Below, one piece after another: positions 17,656 to 25,649 of a stretch of DNA of 64,000 nt. Where the stretch lies: positions 496,001-560,000 of the forward strand of contig NZ_CP041743.1 of NCBI RefSeq assembly GCF_007556815.1, written 5' to 3'. The translations under genes and the position numbers were made by a program. The notes under the pieces are model-generated. The model searched no databases and was not told where the DNA came from. It worked only from the letters and a program-made list of their open reading frames with translations. How positions within the stretch are numbered: position 1 is the stretch's first letter; every line of letters begins with the position of its first letter. Origin of the DNA: Paraburkholderia megapolitana (lineage in GTDB: Bacteria > Pseudomonadota > Gammaproteobacteria > Burkholderiales > Burkholderiaceae).

Positions 17656-18567
17656 ATGAAATTCCAGCACCTGCAGGCGTTCGTCGCGGCCGCCCACCAT
17701 CGCAGTCTGCGCGCCGCCGCGCGGGAGATGGGTATTACGCAGCCGGCCGTGACGCACACGATCCGCGAACTGGAAACCACGCTGAACGCGGAACTGATGA
17801 TCCGCAGCGTGCGCGGCATCGAACTGACCGCATGCGGGCTTGCGCTGCTGCCGCGTGCCGAACAGTTGCTCGGCGACATGCAGCGCACCGTCGAAGCAGT
17901 CGAACAGGTGAAGGGCGAACTGGCCGGAAAGGTCAGCCTCGGCACGACGCCGTCAATCGCACTGACGATGTTGCCGCAAGCCGTATCGACGTTTCGTCGC
18001 GCGATGCCGCTAGTGAGTCTGCATCTGGAAGAGGTGACGTTGCCCGAGGCGCTGGCGAAACTGCGCAACGGCACACTCGATATCGCGACGACTCACCACG
18101 TGCAGGCGCTCGACGCGGATCTCGTGCAGACGCCGTTGTTCTCGACACAGTTCGTGGTTGCGATGCGCACGGGTCATCCGCTTGCTAACGCGCGGCGGCT
18201 ACATGAACTGCTCGATAGCGAATGGATCGTGACCGTCGGTACCGACGACGTGCCGCACAGCGTGGTGCATGCGATGTTCGATGCGCACGGGTTGCCCGTA
18301 CCGAAGCGTGTATTGCGTGCGCCATCGTCGTTTGCCGTCACGCTCGGACTCATCTCGCAGACCGACGTGATTGCCTGCTTCACGCGACCGCTCGCGGCCG
18401 CGGTCGCGCCGCTCGGCGTGCGTGTTGTGGAGATCGAAGAAGCGTTGCCGGGTTATGACATCAGTGTGCTGTCACGCCGTGACCTGCTGCCTACGCCGGC
18501 GGCATTGCAATTCGTGTCGTGTCTGCAGGATGCGGCACGCGAGCGGATCGGTGGGTTGACCACCTGA
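17656..18567 (+). CDS. LysR-family transcriptional regulator
   Basis: A 303-residue LysR protein. The helix-turn-helix covers about residues 1-60 (MKFQHLQAFVAAAHH, SLRAAAREMGITQPAVTHTIRELE), followed by the linker helix and a periplasmic-binding-like effector domain from about 90. The ATG at 17656 gives the standard start; an in-frame ATG 33 bases upstream would add residues not typical of the family. Divergent from the amidohydrolase-MHS pair, its probable target. Effector unknown, perhaps an aromatic or acylated amino acid. Confidence 0.83.
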   Translation: MKFQHLQAFVAAAHHRSLRAAAREMGITQPAVTHTIRELETTLNAELMIRSVRGIELTACGLALLPRAEQLLGDMQRTVEAVEQVKGELAGKVSLGTTPSIALTMLPQAVSTFRRAMPLVSLHLEEVTLPEALAKLRNGTLDIATTHHVQALDADLVQTPLFSTQFVVAMRTGHPLANARRLHELLDSEWIVTVGTDDVPHSVVHAMFDAHGLPVPKRVLRAPSSFAVTLGLISQTDVIACFTRPLAAAVAPLGVRVVEIEEALPGYDISVLSRRDLLPTPAALQFVSCLQDAARERIGGLTT

Positions 18568-18589
18568 AACGGGAAGTTCAGTGGCCGGG

Positions 18590-19150
18590 CTATACGCGCT
18601 CGCTTTCGATCGCACCGCGCAGCGCATCGACAAATGCGTCACCCGCTTCTTCGAGCGTGCCTGAGTTGTCGATGGTCGTGACGCGTACGTGGTCCGCTAC
18701 CGCGAACGGCGCCTGGCGCGCAAGGCGCGCTGCGACTTCATCCGCCGTTTCGCGCGCCCGTGCGCCGAGTCGCGCAGCAAGAATATGCGGCTCGGCAATC
18801 ACGTGAACCAGTTCCGTCTGCGGATAACGCGCCAGCGCATGCGGCACATGCTGTCGCGAGCCGTTGACGACAACCGTACAACCGCGCGCCAGCCACGCAT
18901 CGAGTTCGACGCCGATGCCATAGCGCAATGCGTGACTCGACCACTCGAGTGCGAAGAGGCCTAGTGCGGAACGCACGTCGAACTCATCGGCGGACAATGC
19001 GATGTGATTCTCGCCGCTACCGGCGGCCCGTGTGATGTAACGATGCGTGAACAATACCGGGTCGCCTGCCAGACGGTTGCGCGCAAAACCGAGCAGCGCA
19101 TCCTTGCCCGCACCCGAAGGTCCCATCACATAGATCAAACGACCCTGCAT
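18590..19150 (-). CDS. phnN: Ribose 1,5-bisphosphate phosphokinase
   Basis: PhnN phosphorylates ribose 1,5-bisphosphate with ATP to PRPP, the salvage step after C-P lyase. The 186-residue protein has a guanylate-kinase-like fold with Walker A GPSGAGKD at residues 11-18 and the segment FTHRYITRAAGSGENH that is typical of PhnN. It is the last gene of the minus-strand phnF-DUF1045-phnN group, 12 bp after the DUF1045 gene, and converges on the LysR gene with a 22 bp gap. Confidence 0.9.
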   Translation of the reverse strand: MQGRLIYVMGPSGAGKDALLGFARNRLAGDPVLFTHRYITRAAGSGENHIALSADEFDVRSALGLFALEWSSHALRYGIGVELDAWLARGCTVVVNGSRQHVPHALARYPQTELVHVIAEPHILAARLGARARETADEVAARLARQAPFAVADHVRVTTIDNSGTLEEAGDAFVDALRGAIESERV

Positions 19151-19162
19151 CGATGCTCCGTA

Positions 19163-19894
19163 TTACCTGTCGCGCGTGTGAGAAAACGTCAGCCGCTGCC
19201 AGAGCGCGAACGGTTCACCGGGCGCCGGCTCGACGAACAGCGCTGCGCCCTCTACCCGCAACGGTCCGAGGTGCATTGCTCGCGCATGCCACCACGCGAG
19301 CAATGCATCGCGCTCGTCGGCTAGATCGAGCGAATTCGACAATGTCATGTGAAAGCGGAATTCGTCGAACACGTACGGATAGCCCCATTCGATCAGCAAC
19401 GTGCGCTGACGTTCGGTCAATGGGGTTTCGAGGCGGCGCGCGAGATCGGCGGGGGTCGGTGCAGCACGTAGCGCAGCGAGCGCGTGCAAGGCGGTGGCGG
19501 CCAGGTCGCGCATCTGTTCCTCAGCCGTGGATGTCGCCGGTCGCAACGCCACGAAATCGCCGAGCCGGGCCGCCTCGACCGGCAGCGCAAAACTGCTGCA
19601 CGTTTGTGCCCAATGACGCGCAACCGTGAGCACATCGTGCTGCGTCACACCGTCGGCGAGACGAAACGGCGCGACGAGCGTGCCGTGCCAGCCGTAGCGC
19701 CTGGGCGCCTGCGTGAGATCGGCTAGTGGTCCCTGCAATCCATCCGGCTGCGGCGTCGTGCAAGACACGCCGCTTTCCGCATCGCGACCCAGCCACTCGC
19801 AACCCGCGCGCCACCACGCCGACTCTCGCGGCGGTGCGTAGTACAGCGCGAAACGCGCCGTCGCGGGCCACTCCGCTTCCCCCGCTGCGCTCAT
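19163..19894 (-). CDS. DUF1045 phosphonate-metabolism protein with 2H phosphoesterase motifs
   Basis: A 243-residue protein of the family regularly found in C-P lyase operons. Two H-x-T motifs are visible, HGT at 70-72 (in RYGWHGTLVAPF) and HMT at 182-184 (in DEFRFHMTLSNS), each next to a strand. This is the signature of the 2H phosphoesterase fold (LigT/cyclic phosphodiesterase), so a role on a cyclic ribose phosphate intermediate is reasonable. No phnP gene is present in this locus. The ATG at 19894 overlaps the phnF stop by 4 bp, indicating coupling; a longer upstream reading would run through phnF. Confidence 0.8.
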   Translation of the reverse strand: MSAAGEAEWPATARFALYYAPPRESAWWRAGCEWLGRDAESGVSCTTPQPDGLQGPLADLTQAPRRYGWHGTLVAPFRLADGVTQHDVLTVARHWAQTCSSFALPVEAARLGDFVALRPATSTAEEQMRDLAATALHALAALRAAPTPADLARRLETPLTERQRTLLIEWGYPYVFDEFRFHMTLSNSLDLADERDALLAWWHARAMHLGPLRVEGAALFVEPAPGEPFALWQRLTFSHTRDR

Positions 19895-20649
19895 AGGTCG
19901 TGTTCCACCATCAGTTGCACGCGGTCTGCGGCAAAGTGCGTAAAGCCATACTTGATCGCGACGCCATTGAGGTCGACGTCGACGTTCTCGACCCACAGCA
20001 CCGGCTGCTGACGATTGATGTTAAGACGCCGCGCTACATCCGCATCGGGTAGCACGCTACCGATGCGACTCCATTTGCGCAGATAATCCGCGACACCGAA
20101 TTCCGCCAGCGCCTTCGTGATACCTCCGGTTCGCTCGAGCACAGCGGGCAGATCTGCAAAACGTGCAGCCGGATACCAGTTGCGCGCGTAAAGGAGCGGC
20201 ACGTCATCCATTTCGTTCAGCACCTCGATCCGGTACACGAGCGCCCCGGCACGCAGCCCCAATGCCTTCGCCACGCCCGGTTCCGCCTTCACGCGCACGG
20301 CCGACAGTATCGTGCCCGCCGCCGCATGATTCTGGCGACGCAAGTTCTCCGTGAAGCGGGTTCGCTTGCCGATCGAGTAGTCGATCGCGCCGGGCTGCAC
20401 GAACGTGCCGCGTCCCTGCTCGACAGTCACGAGTCCGAGCGCAGCTAGACCGAGCATCGCGCGTCGCACCGTGTGACGGTTAACATCGAAGCGCTTCGCC
20501 AGTTCGCCCTCACTGGGCAGACGACCCTCTTCTCCAAAACCGCTGGCGGCGATCTCGGCCGCGAGTATCTGTTCGATCTGTCGCCACACGGCAACGCCAC
20601 CCCCTCGCTCCACCGTCGTGCCGGGTGTTGCCCCGTCGTTCGATGTCAT
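19891..20649 (-). CDS. phnF: GntR/HutC-family regulator of the phosphonate operon
   Basis: A 252-residue regulator. The N-terminal GntR winged helix has GRLPSEGELAKRFDVNRHTVRRAMLGL with the wing LVTVEQGRGTFV, and the C-terminal UTRA domain (from about 90) ends with YGFTHFAADRVQLMVEHD, as in PhnF. The ATG at 20649 gives a short polar lead before the DNA-binding domain; an in-frame start further upstream (20748) is in a promoter-like region. It is divergent from phnG, with a 22-bp palindrome between them, and most likely represses both directions when phosphonate or its product is absent. Confidence 0.88.
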   Translation of the reverse strand: MTSNDGATPGTTVERGGGVAVWRQIEQILAAEIAASGFGEEGRLPSEGELAKRFDVNRHTVRRAMLGLAALGLVTVEQGRGTFVQPGAIDYSIGKRTRFTENLRRQNHAAAGTILSAVRVKAEPGVAKALGLRAGALVYRIEVLNEMDDVPLLYARNWYPAARFADLPAVLERTGGITKALAEFGVADYLRKWSRIGSVLPDADVARRLNINRQQPVLWVENVDVDLNGVAIKYGFTHFAADRVQLMVEHDL

Positions 20650-20754
20650 GGTGCTGTCATTCCTTTCGGTTTCAATAACGTTGGATGCATTGTAGTGCGC
20701 AAGCCGTGATGGAATTATGAAATGTCCATCGCGCGAGATACGGCGCATTTTAAC

Positions 20755-20776
20755 TCTAAACGTCTAGACGTTTAGA
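20755..20776. promoter_or_regulatory. 22-bp perfect palindrome between phnF and phnG, putative PhnF operator
   Basis: The half TCTAAACGTCT is followed directly by its exact reverse complement, centred on TCTAGA. It is the only such element in the 174-bp divergent spacer and lies 47 bp before the phnG start and about 105 bp before phnF. HutC-type GntR regulators bind perfect palindromes of this kind, so it is the natural PhnF site. Confidence 0.75.
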
Positions 20777-20823
20777 TGAATAGATGCTCAAATGGCGGTA
20801 CGCTGGATCGACAGGACATCTTC

Positions 20824-21321
20824 ATGAGCGTTGCTTCCCCTTCTTCCGTTTCGCCACCTGCATCGGGCGCTGCCCGGCGCGCATGGATGGCGGTGTTCGC
20901 GCGCACGCCGCGCGCCGCACTCGAAGCTGCATTTGAACGCGCGCTGGAAGGCACAGCAGCGCCCGCATTCGACTGGCTGCGGCCGCCCGAAATCGGCCTT
21001 GCGATGGTGCGCGGACGTATCGGCGGCAGCGGCGATCCGTTCAATCTCGGCGAGGCCACCGTGACGCGCGCAACGCTGCGTCTGCGCGAACCGGAGGGTC
21101 AAGCGCCGGTCGGCGTTGCGTGTCACCTCGGCCGTGACCGCCGGCGCGCCGAACTGGCTGCGCTGGCCGATGCACTGCTGCAACTGCCGGAACATCATGC
21201 GCGCTTGCATGCGCAACTGGTTGCCCCGCTAGCTGCGCAACTGGCCGCGGCGCGCGCGGAAAAACAAGTCGACGTCGCATCGACGCGCGTCGAATTTTTC
21301 ACGATGGTTCGAGGCGACTGA
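20824..21321 (+). CDS. phnG: C-P lyase core subunit PhnG
   Basis: PhnG is a structural subunit of the PhnG2H2I2J2 core that converts alkylphosphonate and ATP to a ribosyl 5-triphosphate phosphonate and then cleaves the C-P bond. The 165-residue protein shows the family segments RRAWMAVFARTP near residue 20 and FNLGEATVTRATLRL near residue 75. The start at 20824 is supported by conservation of length; an upstream ATG at 20776 lies in the operator. It is the first gene of phnGHIJKLM, and its last base is shared with the phnH start. Confidence 0.9.
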   Translation: MSVASPSSVSPPASGAARRAWMAVFARTPRAALEAAFERALEGTAAPAFDWLRPPEIGLAMVRGRIGGSGDPFNLGEATVTRATLRLREPEGQAPVGVACHLGRDRRRAELAALADALLQLPEHHARLHAQLVAPLAAQLAAARAEKQVDVASTRVEFFTMVRGD

Positions 21322-21968
21322 TGAACGCTACATCAACCGATGCGCACATCGCGCTCTCCACGCTAACGCCGGGGTTTGCCGATCCGGTGCATGACACGCA
21401 GGCGGTTTTTCGCACGCTGCTCGATGTGTTGTCGCGTCCCGGCACCGTCGGCACGATCGATCATGTCTTGCCTGCGGCGCGTGCCTCGGGCGCTTCGCAT
21501 ACACGTGCCGATCTTGCCGCCTTCGCCGCCCTGCTCACACTGTGCGATTACTCGACGCCGGTCTGGCTCGCGCAGCCGGACACAGCGCTCGGTTCCGCAT
21601 TGCGTTTTCATACTGGCGCACCGCTCGTCGACGAACCGCACGAAGCGGCATTCGCCTACGTGCACGACGCAGACGAACTGCCCGCGCTTGCCAGCTTCGC
21701 GCTCGGCGAACCCGAAACGCCTGAACAGTCGGTCACGCTGCTCGTGCGTGTCGATGCATTGACCGGCGGCTCGCCAGTCGTGTTGCGCGGGCCCGGTATC
21801 AAGACGATCGCGACCATCGCGCCGCTCGGCTTACCCGCACGCTTCTGGGAAGAACGCGCGGCGCTTGCCCCGCTCTTTCCCTGCGGTATCGATTGCTATC
21901 TGGTGTGCGGCGATGCCGTGGTCGGCCTGCCGCGTACGACCCGTGTGGAGGTCAGCACATGTATGTAG
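21321..21968 (+). CDS. phnH: C-P lyase core subunit PhnH
   Basis: A 215-residue PhnH with the PLP-transferase-like fold that has lost cofactor binding; it forms part of the core complex. Family segments visible are LTPGFADPVHDTQAVFRTLLDVLSRPG (start and end of this N-terminal stretch), GTVGTI and the C-terminal FPCGIDCYLVCGDAVVGLPRTT. It overlaps phnG by 1 bp and phnI by 10 bp, which indicates tight translational coupling along the operon. Confidence 0.9.
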   Translation: MNATSTDAHIALSTLTPGFADPVHDTQAVFRTLLDVLSRPGTVGTIDHVLPAARASGASHTRADLAAFAALLTLCDYSTPVWLAQPDTALGSALRFHTGAPLVDEPHEAAFAYVHDADELPALASFALGEPETPEQSVTLLVRVDALTGGSPVVLRGPGIKTIATIAPLGLPARFWEERAALAPLFPCGIDCYLVCGDAVVGLPRTTRVEVSTCM

Positions 21969-23125
21969 CCGTCAAAGGTGGCGAGCGCGCGATCGAGGCA
22001 TCGTGGCGTTTGCTCGACAAGGCACGTCGCGGCGACACGCGGTTTTCCGCGCTGACCGTCGCGCAGATTCGCGAACAGTTGCGGCTCGCAGTCGCGCGCG
22101 TGATGACCGAAGGTTCGGTGTACGACGAAGATCTGGCCGCGCTCGCGATCAAGCAGGCCGCAGGCGATCTGGTCGAAGCGATCTTCCTGCTGCGCGCATA
22201 TCGCACGACGTTGCCGCGTTTCGGCTACACGTGCGCGATCGAAACGGAGCATATGCAGGTTGCACGGCGCATCTCCGCGACCTTCAAGGACGTGCCCGGT
22301 GGCCAGTTGCTCGGCGCGACCTACGATTACACGCAACGTCTGCTCGATTTCGCGTTGCTCGCGGAGAGCGACGCGGGGTCAACCGAAACTACAACAACGC
22401 ATGCCGATACTGTCGTAGATAAATCCACAGACGCACGCTCCGAACCGATGCCGCGCGTCGTCACGCTGCTCGATCGCGAAGGACTGATCGAACAGGAAAC
22501 GCCGTCGCCCGATGCCCCCGAACCCGGCGATCTGTCACGCGAACCGCTCGCGTTTCCGGCCAGCCGCGCAACGCGCCTGCAAAATCTCGCGCGTGGCGAT
22601 GAAGGCTTTCTGCTCGCGATGGGTTACGCGACGCAGCGCGGCTACGCGCATTCGCATCCGTTCGCAGGCGAGATCCGGTTCGGCACGATTGCAGTCGAGA
22701 TGGAACTCGACGAACTCGGCGAAGCGGTCGAGATCGGTGAGATCGACGTCACCGAATGCCAGATGATCAACCAGTTCGCCGGTAGTTCGAGCGTGCCGCC
22801 CGCATTCACGCAGGGCTACGGCCTCGCGTTCGGACACTCGGAGCGCAAGGCGATGGCGATGGCGCTGGTCGATCGCGCGCTGCGTGCCGACGAACTCGGC
22901 GAAACGCTCGCGTCCCCCACGCAGGACATCGAATTCATGTTGTCGCACAGCGATAACGTCGAAGCGTCGGGCTTCGTGCAGCATCTGAAACTGCCGCACT
23001 ACGTCGATTTTCAATCCGAACTCGAACTCGTGCGGCGTCTGCGGGCACGGCATGAGGCAGGCGAGGCCAGCCACAAACACGACAACGACCGCGACGAACC
23101 GATCAACGAGGACCAAGCCGCATGA
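21959..23125 (+). CDS. phnI: C-P lyase core subunit PhnI (purine nucleosidase activity in the complex)
   Basis: PhnI provides the glycosyl exchange that links phosphonate to ribose 5-triphosphate from ATP. The 388-residue protein starts MYVAVKGGERAIEAS as in the family, has AIKQAAGDLVEAIFLLRAYRTTLPRF (only parts quoted) and the conserved FAGEIR, MINQFAGSSSVPPAFTQGYGL segment (about 270-290) and the C-terminal YVDFQSELELVRRLR. The linker at about 140-190 is Thr/Asp/Pro-rich and likely flexible. Start is inside the end of phnH, stop overlaps phnJ by 4 bp. Confidence 0.9.
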   Translation: MYVAVKGGERAIEASWRLLDKARRGDTRFSALTVAQIREQLRLAVARVMTEGSVYDEDLAALAIKQAAGDLVEAIFLLRAYRTTLPRFGYTCAIETEHMQVARRISATFKDVPGGQLLGATYDYTQRLLDFALLAESDAGSTETTTTHADTVVDKSTDARSEPMPRVVTLLDREGLIEQETPSPDAPEPGDLSREPLAFPASRATRLQNLARGDEGFLLAMGYATQRGYAHSHPFAGEIRFGTIAVEMELDELGEAVEIGEIDVTECQMINQFAGSSSVPPAFTQGYGLAFGHSERKAMAMALVDRALRADELGETLASPTQDIEFMLSHSDNVEASGFVQHLKLPHYVDFQSELELVRRLRARHEAGEASHKHDNDRDEPINEDQAA

Positions 23126-24048
23126 ACGCGACCGACACCCCGTCCATGGCACCGGCAGCAAGCGAATACGATCGCGCCGCCGAAGGCTACAACTTCGCCT
23201 ACCTCGACGAACAGACGAAGCGGATGATCCGCCGCGCCCTGCTAAAGGCCGTCGCAGTACCAGGCTACCAGGTACCGTTCGCGGCACGCGAAATGCCGCT
23301 GCCGTTCGGCTGGGGCACGGGCGGTATTCAGGTCACCGCCGCGATCATCGGTCGCACCGACACGCTGAAGGTGATCGACCAGGGTTCCGACGAAACGACC
23401 AACGCGGTCAACATCCGCCGCTTCTTTGCGCGCACGACCGGCGTCGCAACGACGCAACGCACCGTGGACGCCACCATCGTGCAGACCCGTCACCGGATTC
23501 CCGAAGCACCGCTCACCGACAAACAGATTCTCGTCTACCAGGTACCGATGCCCGAGCCGTTGTACAAGCTCGAACCGCGCGCTACCGAATGCAAGAAACT
23601 GCACGCGCTCGCGGACTACGGTCTGATCAGCGTGAAGCTCTACGAGGACATCGTGCGCCACGGCAGCATCGCGACGACCTACGACTACCCGGTGATCGTC
23701 AATGGCCGCTACCTCGCCTCGCCATCGCCGATTCCGAAGTTCGACAACCCGAAGATGCACATGAACCCCGCCTTGCAGTTGTTCGGCGCGGGCCGCGAGC
23801 GGCGCATCCACGCGATCCCGCCGTACACCCCGGTGCGCAGCCTCGACTTCGACGATCATCCGTTCGAGGTGCAGCGCTGGGAGCATGCGTGTGCGCTGTG
23901 TGGATCGAAGGAAAGCTTTCTCGACGAGATGATCGTCGACGATGCGGGCACGCGCATGTTCGTTTGTTCCGATAGCGACTACTGCCACGAGCGACGCGAC
24001 GCGGATACCGCCGGCACCGATGAAGCCCATCACGGAGACGCCGCATGA
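23122..24048 (+). CDS. phnJ: Carbon-phosphorus lyase, radical SAM subunit PhnJ
   Basis: PhnJ is the radical SAM enzyme that cleaves the C-P bond to give alkane and a 1,2-cyclic phosphate. The 308-residue protein carries four Cys at 257, 260, 282 and 288 with the C-x2-C-x21-C-x5-C spacing that binds the 4Fe-4S cluster in PhnJ, and the highly conserved YNFAYLDEQTKRMIRRAL start region and PFGWGTGGIQ. The glycine-radical region (PGYQVPF) is also present. All residues expected for activity are there. Overlaps phnI and phnK by 4 bp each. Confidence 0.93.
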   Translation: MNATDTPSMAPAASEYDRAAEGYNFAYLDEQTKRMIRRALLKAVAVPGYQVPFAAREMPLPFGWGTGGIQVTAAIIGRTDTLKVIDQGSDETTNAVNIRRFFARTTGVATTQRTVDATIVQTRHRIPEAPLTDKQILVYQVPMPEPLYKLEPRATECKKLHALADYGLISVKLYEDIVRHGSIATTYDYPVIVNGRYLASPSPIPKFDNPKMHMNPALQLFGAGRERRIHAIPPYTPVRSLDFDDHPFEVQRWEHACALCGSKESFLDEMIVDDAGTRMFVCSDSDYCHERRDADTAGTDEAHHGDAA

Positions 24049-24815
24049 ACCCGCTGATGAGCGCCCGTGGCATCACGAAACAGTTCGGCGGCCGCAATGG
24101 CTGCATCAACGTCAGCTTCGATCTATATCCTGGCGAAGTGCTGTGCATCGTCGGCGAATCGGGTTCGGGCAAGACGACCTTGCTGAACACGCTCGCGCTG
24201 CGCACCGAAGCCGACAATGGCACGCTGCACTATGCGGCGTCGCACGGCGACACGCTCGATCTGTTCGCGCTGTCCGAACCGCGCCGCCGCATGCTGATGC
24301 GCACCGAGTGGGGCTTCGTCCAGCAGAACCCGCGCGACGGATTGCGCAACGGCGTGTCAGCCGGCGCGAACATCGGCGAGCCGCTGATGGCGGTCGGCGC
24401 GCGCCATTACGGCCGGATTCGCGACACAGCAACCCAATGGATGCAACGTGTCGAACTCGACGCGACGCGCATCGATGAGCTGCCTGCCGCGTTTTCGGGC
24501 GGCATGCAGCAACGTCTGCAGATCGCGCGCAACCTGGTAACCGGGCCACGTCTCGTGTTCATGGACGAACCCACTGCCGGGCTCGACGTATCGGTGCAGG
24601 CGCGCCTGCTCGATCTGCTGCGCACGCTGACGGCGACGTTGCATCTGTCGGTGCTGATCGTCACGCACGATATCGGCGTGGCCCGTCTGCTCGCGCACCG
24701 GTTGATGGTGATGCAAGGCGGCGAGGTGGTCGAAGCCGGCCTCACCGACCAGGTACTCGACGACCCGCAGCATCCCTATACGCAAACGCTGGTGTCGTCG
24801 GTTCTGCCGGTCTGA
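24045..24815 (+). CDS. phnK: C-P lyase ATP-binding subunit PhnK
   Basis: An ABC-type ATPase of 256 residues that docks on the core complex rather than on a membrane permease. Walker A is GESGSGKTT (about 38-46), Q-loop FVQQNPRDGLR, signature FSGGMQQRLQ, Walker B LVFMDEP and switch His in IVTHDIG. The QQNPRDGLR segment is characteristic of PhnK. Start overlaps phnJ by 4 bp; phnL follows after 21 bp. Confidence 0.92.
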   Translation: MNPLMSARGITKQFGGRNGCINVSFDLYPGEVLCIVGESGSGKTTLLNTLALRTEADNGTLHYAASHGDTLDLFALSEPRRRMLMRTEWGFVQQNPRDGLRNGVSAGANIGEPLMAVGARHYGRIRDTATQWMQRVELDATRIDELPAAFSGGMQQRLQIARNLVTGPRLVFMDEPTAGLDVSVQARLLDLLRTLTATLHLSVLIVTHDIGVARLLAHRLMVMQGGEVVEAGLTDQVLDDPQHPYTQTLVSSVLPV

Positions 24816-24836
24816 CGCCAGCACTCGAGACTAGCC

Positions 24837-25604
24837 ATGTCCTCCATCGAATTTCGCAACCACACGCGTGCTTTCGCCGACAACGCGGCGCTGATGCTGC
24901 GCGCCGTCGATCTCGGCAAGACCTTCACGCTGCACGGCCAGGGCGGCGTGCGCATCGATGCGCTGGCGGGCGTATCGCTCGACGTCGAACGCGGCGAATG
25001 CGTGGTGCTAGTGGGGCCATCCGGCGCCGGCAAGAGCACGCTGTTGCGCTGCCTGTACGGCAACTATCTGGCGAGCCGCGGCACGATTGCGATTCGCGAC
25101 GACTCGCAGGCAACGCAACACATCGCGATCACCGCGGCCGAGCCGCACGACGTCTTGCATTTACGGCGCAGCGTTGTCGGCTATGTGAGCCAGTTTCTGC
25201 GCGTGATTCCGCGCGTACCGACGCTCACGCTCGTCGCCGAGCCGCTGGTGTCGCGCGGTGTCGAACCTGAAGAAGCCGAGGCGCGCGCCAGCGCATTGCT
25301 GGCGCGCTTGAACGTGCCGCAGCGACTATGGCTGCTCGCCCCCGCAACATTCTCCGGTGGCGAGCAACAGCGCGTGAATATCGCGCGCGGGCTGATCGCC
25401 GGGCATCCGTTGCTGCTGCTCGACGAACCGACCGCCTCGCTCGATGCGGAAAACCGCGCTATCGTGGCCGAATTGATCGTCGAAGCACGCGAACGCGGTG
25501 CGGCGATCGTCGGCATTTTCCACGACGAGGACACGCGCGCACAGGTCGCGACACGCCGCCTCGAACTGCAGCCGCGACTGCGCGACACCGCCGCGCTGCA
25601 CTGA
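24837..25604 (+). CDS. phnL: C-P lyase ATP-binding subunit PhnL
   Basis: The second ABC-type ATPase of the operon, 255 residues. Walker A GPSGAGKST (about 61-69), signature FSGGEQQRVN, Walker B LLLLDEP and switch His in GIFHDED. The segment VGYVSQFLRVIPRV and the YGNYLAS stretch fit PhnL. PhnL pairs with PhnK on the core complex. The gene ends in an unusual run of in-frame TGA stops (see the repeat at 25601-25632). Confidence 0.92.
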   Translation: MSSIEFRNHTRAFADNAALMLRAVDLGKTFTLHGQGGVRIDALAGVSLDVERGECVVLVGPSGAGKSTLLRCLYGNYLASRGTIAIRDDSQATQHIAITAAEPHDVLHLRRSVVGYVSQFLRVIPRVPTLTLVAEPLVSRGVEPEEAEARASALLARLNVPQRLWLLAPATFSGGEQQRVNIARGLIAGHPLLLLDEPTASLDAENRAIVAELIVEARERGAAIVGIFHDEDTRAQVATRRLELQPRLRDTAALH

Positions 25605-25632
25605 ATACGCTGAATACGCTGAATGCACTGAA
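25601..25632 (+). repeat. 9-bp tandem repeat with four in-frame TGA codons at phnL end
   Basis: CTGAATACG is repeated with slight decay (CTGAATACG, CTGAATACG, CTGAATGCA, CTGAACACC). Because the unit is 9 bp, TGA recurs in the phnL frame at 25602, 25611, 25620 and 25629. The repeat ends 17 bp before the phnM start. Confidence 0.7.
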
Positions 25633-25649
25633 CACCACGGAGCCTGTCG

